Shown in pieces: positions 57,980-64,000 of a stretch of DNA of 64,000 bases. This stretch comes from an uncultured Pseudomonadales bacterium. Its GTDB lineage: Bacteria; Pseudomonadota; Gammaproteobacteria; Pseudomonadales; Pseudohongiellaceae. A program made the position numbers and the translations under genes. Each line of letters starts with the position of its first letter. Positions within the stretch are counted from its first letter, which is position 1. The stretch lies in assembly GCA_943842505.1 (NCBI GenBank), contig CALTDI010000020.1, forward strand, positions 24,219-88,218, in the 5' to 3' direction. Below the pieces are notes generated by a model, which made no database searches, was not told the DNA's origin, and saw only the letters and a list, made by a program, of their open reading frames with translations.

Positions 57980-59524
57980 ATGCAACAACTGAATCCATCC
58001 GAAATCAGTGACATCATCAAACAGCGCATCGAGCAGCTTGATGTCTCTGTAGAGTCAAAGAACGAAGGCACCATCGTCAGTGTATCTGACGGTATTATCC
58101 GCATCCACGGCCTCGCCGATGTGATGTACGGTGAAATGATCGAGTTTGAAGGCGGCATATACGGTATGGCGCTGAACCTTGAAAGAGACTCCGTAGGCGC
58201 CGTGGTATTGGGCGACTACCTCTCTCTGCGCGAAGGTCAAACTTGTCGTTGTACTAAGCGAATCTTGGAAGTACCTGTTGGTCCAGAGCTGGAAGGCCGT
58301 GTTGTTGATGCGCTAGGTAAACCAATCGACGGTAAGGGACCAGTTGAGACAACTATGACCGACGCGGTTGAAAAAGTAGCGCCGGGCGTAATCGAAAGAC
58401 AATCGGTTGACCAGCCTGTACAGACAGGCTTGAAATCAATCGATTCCATGGTTCCAATCGGAAGGGGCCAGCGTGAACTTATTATTGGTGACCGTGAAGT
58501 AGGAAAGACCGCGGTAGCGATTGACGCGATCATCAACCAGAAAGGCAAGAATGTTAAGTGTGTCTACGTAGCAATAGGCCAGAAGGCCTCATCTGTAGCT
58601 AACGTGGTAAATCGCTTGGAAGAGCACGGCGCCATGGAATACACCATCGTCGTAGCGGCAACGGCATCTGATCCAGCATCTATGCAATTTATCGCACCTT
58701 ACTCAGGCTGCACGATGGGTGAGTACTACCGTGATCGCGGCGAAGATGCATTGATCGTCTATGATGACCTGACTAAGCAAGCTTGGGCCTATAGACAGAT
58801 CTCCTTATTACTAAGACGACCGCCAGGCCGTGAAGCCTATCCCGGTGATGTTTTCTACTTACACTCCCGTCTTCTGGAGCGCTCATCGAGAGTGAACATT
58901 AACTACGTAGAGAAGTTCACCAATGGTGAAGTGAAAGGTAAGACAGGCTCTTTGACGGCATTGCCAATTATTGAGACACAGGCTGGTGACGTTTCGGCGT
59001 TTGTACCAACCAACGTAATTTCGATTACAGATGGCCAGATATTCCTGGAAACAGACCTATTTAACTCAGGTATTCGTCCTGCGATGAACCCGGGTGTCTC
59101 GGTGTCGCGTGTGGGTGGTGCTGCGCAGACCAAGATTATTAAGAAGCTGGGCGGCGGTGTACGTATCGCACTAGCTCAATACCGTGAATTGGCGGCCTTT
59201 GCAGCGTTCGCATCCGACCTTGATGACGCGACTCGAGCACAGCTAGAGCATGGTCAGCGAGTGACAGAATTGATGAAGCAGAAGCAATATACGCCGATGT
59301 CGATTGCGGAAATGGGCATCTCTATTTACGCGGCGAACGAAGGCTATCTGGTAGATATCGAGCTGAACAAAATATTGGCCTTTGAGGCAGCGCTTCTTTC
59401 CTATATGAATAGTGAGCACGCTGAGTTGATTAAACAGATTAACGACACCGGTGACTACAACGACGACATCGGCGCGCAGTTCAAAGCGGCAATCGACAAG
59501 TTCAAGTCCACGCAGACTTGGTAG
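57980..59524 (+). CDS. atpA: ATP synthase F1 subunit alpha
   Basis: Non-catalytic nucleotide-binding subunit. The 514 residues begin [16 protein letters not shown]. The P-loop reads GDREVGKTA (170-178) where GDRQTGKTA is usual, so Gln-Thr is replaced by Glu-Val; the Gly, Lys and Thr that hold phosphate are kept. The arginine finger region ([20 protein letters not shown]) and the C-terminal helices are standard. Length is normal. Followed by atpG 68 bp later. Confidence 0.97.
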   Translation: MQQLNPSEISDIIKQRIEQLDVSVESKNEGTIVSVSDGIIRIHGLADVMYGEMIEFEGGIYGMALNLERDSVGAVVLGDYLSLREGQTCRCTKRILEVPVGPELEGRVVDALGKPIDGKGPVETTMTDAVEKVAPGVIERQSVDQPVQTGLKSIDSMVPIGRGQRELIIGDREVGKTAVAIDAIINQKGKNVKCVYVAIGQKASSVANVVNRLEEHGAMEYTIVVAATASDPASMQFIAPYSGCTMGEYYRDRGEDALIVYDDLTKQAWAYRQISLLLRRPPGREAYPGDVFYLHSRLLERSSRVNINYVEKFTNGEVKGKTGSLTALPIIETQAGDVSAFVPTNVISITDGQIFLETDLFNSGIRPAMNPGVSVSRVGGAAQTKIIKKLGGGVRIALAQYRELAAFAAFASDLDDATRAQLEHGQRVTELMKQKQYTPMSIAEMGISIYAANEGYLVDIELNKILAFEAALLSYMNSEHAELIKQINDTGDYNDDIGAQFKAAIDKFKSTQTW

Positions 59525-59592
59525 TCGCCTAGCTAGATAGCTAATTACTAATTAATAGGCAAATAGCGAAATAAACGTAGAGGCTGTAAGGA

Positions 59593-60453
59593 ATGGCTGG
59601 CGGAAAAGAAATACGCACCAAGATTTCGAGTATTAAGAGTACTCAGAGTCTCACCGGCGCGATGGAAATGGTAGCGGCAAGTAAGATGCGTAAGGCTCAA
59701 GAGCGCATGACACTTGGCAAGCCCTATGCTCATCGAATTCGTTCGGTGATTGGCCATATTGCCAACGCCACACCGGAATACAGACACGCCTATTTCGACA
59801 CACGTGATATTAAGCGAGTGGGGTACATCATAGTATCTTCCGATCGCGGTCTGTGCGGCGGTTTGAACATCAATGTATTCAAGGCGGCAGTAGCCTCGAT
59901 GAAAGGGTTCAAAGACAGCAATGTCGAGATCGACTTTTGTGTCATCGGCAAGAAGGCAGCACGCTTCTTTAACAACTATGGCGGTAACGTCATAGCGGCA
60001 GTAGATAGCATAGGTGATGCGCCTGAAGTGGCCGATGTCATCGGCTCAGTGAAGGTGATGCTAGACAAGTTCGACAATAACGAAATTGATCAGCTAATGG
60101 TGGTAAGCAACACATTCGTAAACACGATGACGCAGCAACCCACTATAGAACAGTTACTGCCATTGCTTCCGTCAGAAGAAGAAGACTTACAGCATCACTG
60201 GGATTATCTGTATGAGCCCGATGCAAAAGAATTGCTAGATGGTTTGCTATTGAGATATATCGAATCACAAGTATTCCAGGCAGTAGTAGAGAACAACGCC
60301 TGCGAGCAAGCCGCGCGAATGGTTGCGATGAAGAGCGCAACCGACAACGCAGGCGAGCTAATTGATGAATTAGAGCTGGTTTACAACAAGGCTCGACAGG
60401 CTGCGATTACCCAAGAGCTATCCGAGATAGCTGGCGGCGCGGCGGCAGTATAA
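59593..60453 (+). CDS. atpG: ATP synthase F1 subunit gamma
   Basis: Central rotor shaft. The 286 residues begin [35 protein letters not shown] and end with a long helix containing [37 protein letters not shown], the two ends that form the coiled-coil shaft. The [11 protein letters not shown] segment (about 77-87) is intact. Positioned between atpA and atpD. Confidence 0.97.
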   Translation: MAGGKEIRTKISSIKSTQSLTGAMEMVAASKMRKAQERMTLGKPYAHRIRSVIGHIANATPEYRHAYFDTRDIKRVGYIIVSSDRGLCGGLNINVFKAAVASMKGFKDSNVEIDFCVIGKKAARFFNNYGGNVIAAVDSIGDAPEVADVIGSVKVMLDKFDNNEIDQLMVVSNTFVNTMTQQPTIEQLLPLLPSEEEDLQHHWDYLYEPDAKELLDGLLLRYIESQVFQAVVENNACEQAARMVAMKSATDNAGELIDELELVYNKARQAAITQELSEIAGGAAAV

Positions 60454-60530
60454 GAACTAGTATTAAGAACATGGTAATTAGCGGCGCTGAGTTTTCAGTG
60501 TCATTAACAAAAGCTTAGACGAAAAATTAA

Positions 60531-61943
<1,413 letters not shown>

Positions 61944-61990
61944 TTGGTCCTTTGCCCTTTTATTCCAGGGGCAAGAATGAGTAATAAATT

Positions 61991-62404
61991 ATGGCTATGA
62001 CAATGCATTGTGACATCGTAAGCGCTGAGAAGAGCATTTTCTCGGGTCTTGTTGAAATGGTTGTTGCTGCAGGTTCGTTAGGAGATCTTGGTATTGCTCC
62101 AGGCCACGCGCCTTTGTTGACTGCATTAATTCCAGGCCCGGTGAAGTTAATTCTTCAGGGTGGTGAGGAAGAGGTTTTCTACGTATCTGGCGGCTTTCTG
62201 GAAGTACAGCGTGGTGTCGTTACTCTATTGAGTGACACGGCCCTTAGAGCTGACGATGTTGATGAGGCTGCTGCCATGCAGGCAATAGAAGACGCGGAGA
62301 AGGCTATAGCGAACCAGGGGGCAGAATTCGATTATTCGATTGCTGCTGCTCAGCTGGCGGAAGCGGCCGCTCAGCTTCGGGCCCTGCGTAAGATCAGGAA
62401 GTAA
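61991..62404 (+). CDS. atpC: ATP synthase F1 subunit epsilon
   Basis: Regulatory subunit that couples rotation and can inhibit hydrolysis. The 137 residues begin [17 protein letters not shown] and show the beta-sandwich pattern [23 protein letters not shown], then a C-terminal two-helix domain rich in Ala and Glu. It is the last gene of the operon, followed by a tandem repeat and a strong terminator. Confidence 0.96.
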   Translation: MAMTMHCDIVSAEKSIFSGLVEMVVAAGSLGDLGIAPGHAPLLTALIPGPVKLILQGGEEEVFYVSGGFLEVQRGVVTLLSDTALRADDVDEAAAMQAIEDAEKAIANQGAEFDYSIAAAQLAEAAAQLRALRKIRK

Positions 62405-62466
62405 CTATCAAGTAACTATCGACCCTATATGGGCTCTATGTCGGCACTATGTCGGAACTATAGAAG
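62401..62466. repeat. 11-bp-spaced CTAT repeat downstream of atpC
   Basis: Six 11-base units: GTAACTATCAA, GTAACTATCGA, CCCTATATGGG, CTCTATGTCGG, CACTATGTCGG, AACTATAGAAG. The first contains the atpC stop. CTAT recurs at 62405, 62416, 62425, 62436, 62447 and 62458. The tract ends 15 bp before the terminator stem. Confidence 0.8.
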
Positions 62467-62480
62467 AACAGAAACCTAAA

Positions 62481-62507
62481 AAGGTAGCATGAGCTACCTT
62501 TTTTTTT
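62481..62507 (+). terminator. Rho-independent terminator of the atp operon
   Basis: AAGGTAGC-ATGA-GCTACCTT forms an 8-bp stem (62481-62500) with a 4-base loop, followed by a continuous T run to 62508. It lies about 75 bp after the atpC stop and 55 bp before glmU. Confidence 0.93.
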
Positions 62508-62561
62508 GGTATTCTTTTGTAGCTGCTCGCCTGAAGAGCCTCACTATCTATTGGATCAAGC

Positions 62562-63938
62562 ATGAACCTGGATATCGTAATTCTCGCCGCCGGTAAGGGA
62601 ACGAGAATGAACTCTAACCGCCCCAAAGTCCTGCATCGCATCGGCGGTGACTCTATGCTCGGTCACGTCTTGAGCGCAGCGAGCCAGTTACAAGCAGCGA
62701 AGACACATATCGTTGTGGGCTATGGTGCCGATGCGATACGCGAGAATTTCGCCGACAGAGAAGACTTGCAGTGGGCGTTGCAGGAACAGCAGTTAGGCAC
62801 CGGTCATGCTGTCATGCAGGCAATGCTCGGGGTCGACGTTAGCGACCGCGATAAGAAAGTACTTGTTCTGTATGGCGATGTGCCTCTTACCAATTTCGAT
62901 ACGCTTAGCAAATTAGTGCAGCAGAGCGAGACCAACACACTCTCCATTCTCACCCTCGTTACCGACAGGCCTACCGGCCTTGGCAGAATTGTGAGAGACG
63001 ATGCCGGTAAGATTCTGGCAATCGTCGAAGAAAAAGACGCCAGCGAAGAGCAAAAGCAGATAAAAGAGATCAATACCGGCATCATGGTTATTCCGGCGGC
63101 GAAGTTGAATTCTTGGTTGGATGCCCTGGGCAATGATAACGCGCAGGGCGAATACTACTTGACCGATGTTGTGGCAATGGCGGCTGCCGATGCCGATTGT
63201 GCCCTGGCGGCCATGGTTATAAATGACGAGAATGAAGTACAGGGTGTAAACGACAAGGCGCAATTGGCCACGCTAGAGAGGCACTACCAGATGAATAAAG
63301 CCGATCAACTTCTTGAGGCGGGTGTACTGCTTCGCGACCCATCCCGAATCGATATACGCGGAGAACTTACAACCGGAAGTGATGTTGAGATCGATATTAA
63401 TGCGCTATTCGAAGGGAAGGTAACGCTTGGCAATGGCGTAAAGGTCGGGGCTAACGTTTGCATCAAAGACAGCACGATAGCCGATAACGTAAACATACTT
63501 CCAGGCTCGATTATCGAAGGCGCAGATATTGGCGAAAGAGCAAGCGTTGGTCCCTACGCTAGAATCAGGCCCGGTACTGTATTGAAAGAAGACACGAAGA
63601 TTGGAAATTTTGTAGAAACGAAGAACGCAATTATTGGCAAAGGATCCAAGGCCAGCCACCTCGCCTACATCGGGGATGCCGAAATCGGTGAGAATGTGAA
63701 CATAGGTGCTGGAACGATCTTTTGCAATTACGATGGCGTCAATAAACACAAGACTCTCATTGGCAATAATGTTTTCATTGGTTCTAACAGTGTTCTAGTA
63801 GCGCCAGTAAAACTAGCCGACAATACATTTGTAGCAGCAGGTTCTTCTGTAAACAGCGATGTTCCAGCCGATACTCTTGCAGTGGGCCGTGCAAAGCAGA
63901 GAAACATTTCCGGCTGGAAACGACCAACCAAGAAATAG
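62562..63938 (+). CDS. glmU: Bifunctional GlmU (N-acetylglucosamine-1-phosphate uridyltransferase / glucosamine-1-phosphate acetyltransferase)
   Basis: Makes UDP-N-acetylglucosamine for peptidoglycan and LPS. The 458 residues have the pyrophosphorylase domain with LAAGKGTRMNSNRPKVLH (7-24), YGDVPL and NTGIMVI, and GEYYLTDVVAMA. The C-terminal left-handed beta-helix acetyltransferase domain shows hexapeptide repeats from about residue 255, with RPGTVL and the catalytic His region NYDGVNKHKT. Length equals E. coli GlmU (456). It precedes glmS, which makes its substrate. Confidence 0.97.
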   Translation: MNLDIVILAAGKGTRMNSNRPKVLHRIGGDSMLGHVLSAASQLQAAKTHIVVGYGADAIRENFADREDLQWALQEQQLGTGHAVMQAMLGVDVSDRDKKVLVLYGDVPLTNFDTLSKLVQQSETNTLSILTLVTDRPTGLGRIVRDDAGKILAIVEEKDASEEQKQIKEINTGIMVIPAAKLNSWLDALGNDNAQGEYYLTDVVAMAAADADCALAAMVINDENEVQGVNDKAQLATLERHYQMNKADQLLEAGVLLRDPSRIDIRGELTTGSDVEIDINALFEGKVTLGNGVKVGANVCIKDSTIADNVNILPGSIIEGADIGERASVGPYARIRPGTVLKEDTKIGNFVETKNAIIGKGSKASHLAYIGDAEIGENVNIGAGTIFCNYDGVNKHKTLIGNNVFIGSNSVLVAPVKLADNTFVAAGSSVNSDVPADTLAVGRAKQRNISGWKRPTKK

Positions 63939-63979
63939 TCGAAAGTAAATATCAGCCACGATAGTAGAGAGCTAGAATC

Positions 63980-64000
63980 ATGTGTGGAATTGTAGGAGCG
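63980..64000 (+). CDS. glmS: GlmS glutamine-fructose-6-phosphate aminotransferase, first seven codons
   Basis: The window ends inside this gene. The seven visible codons read MCGIVGA, the invariant start of GlmS, in which Cys2 becomes the N-terminal nucleophile of the glutaminase domain. GlmS follows GlmU in the usual atp-glmU-glmS order of Gammaproteobacteria. PurF also begins MCGIVG, but the context favours GlmS. Confidence 0.85.

Overview
This window is the replication-origin region of a gammaproteobacterial chromosome. The gene order gyrB-recF-dnaN-dnaA | rpmH-rnpA-yidD-yidC-mnmE-mnmG-rsmG-parA-parB-atpIBEFHAGDC-glmU-glmS, with plsC-gmhB-glyS-glyQ-(LpxL-like)-trkH-trkA-rsmB-fmt-def-LysM-dprA-hemF-aroE on the other flank, is what I know from Pseudomonas and its free-living marine relatives. 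The moderate base composition, a heme-copper oxidase with a diheme subunit II and a type II secretion cluster suggest an aerobic, probably marine or aquatic, Pseudomonadales/Cellvibrionales-like bacterium. The species cannot be fixed from sequence alone.

Layout. 1-7437 (minus): a type II secretion operon in the order gspL-M-E-F-D-G-H, with gspH cut by the window edge. 7727-12931: dsbA, a diheme cytochrome c4, the ribosome-assembly GTPase yihA/engB and polA. 12983-15654: zinc uptake genes, znuA divergent from znuCB, with a good Zur-box candidate between them. 15662-22935: SCO and ctaB (minus), divergent from coxB-coxA-two subunit III genes-subunit IV, which together encode and assemble a cytochrome c oxidase. 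23055-28224 (minus): aroE, hemF, purE, dprA and a LysM protein. 28338-34007 (plus): def-fmt-rsmB-trkA-trkH. 34112-39517: an LpxL-type acyltransferase (minus), then glyQ-glyS-gmhB-plsC. 39560-45793 (minus): gyrB-recF-dnaN-dnaA. 45794-46217: oriC candidate with DnaA boxes. 46218-55145 (plus): rpmH to parB. 55159-62507: the complete ATP synthase operon with a near-consensus promoter and a terminator. 62562 to the end: glmU and the first codons of glmS.

Genes that work together: DnaA, DnaN, GyrB and RecF act at the origin. ParA and ParB act on two parS-like sites, both of which lie inside recF. RnpA, YidD and YidC link RNA processing and membrane insertion. MnmE and MnmG modify the tRNA wobble base. 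The cox and atp operons form the end of the respiratory chain, and GlmU and GlmS feed the cell wall.

No wholly new system is evident; this is mostly core genome. The points worth a second look are: (i) five single-base frame breaks (two in yidC, one each in mnmE, rsmG and dprA) plus a lost start codon in the LpxL-like gene, which look more like sequence errors than decay; (ii) a DNA polymerase I whose proofreading site has lost three of its four metal-ligand acidic residues; (iii) parS-like sites in recF; (iv) short tandem repeats of 7-14 bp in many of the intergenic gaps, several with a CTAT core spaced by about one helical turn; (v) a very AT-rich, hairpin-bearing gap between mnmE and mnmG that could be a second unwinding or regulatory region.
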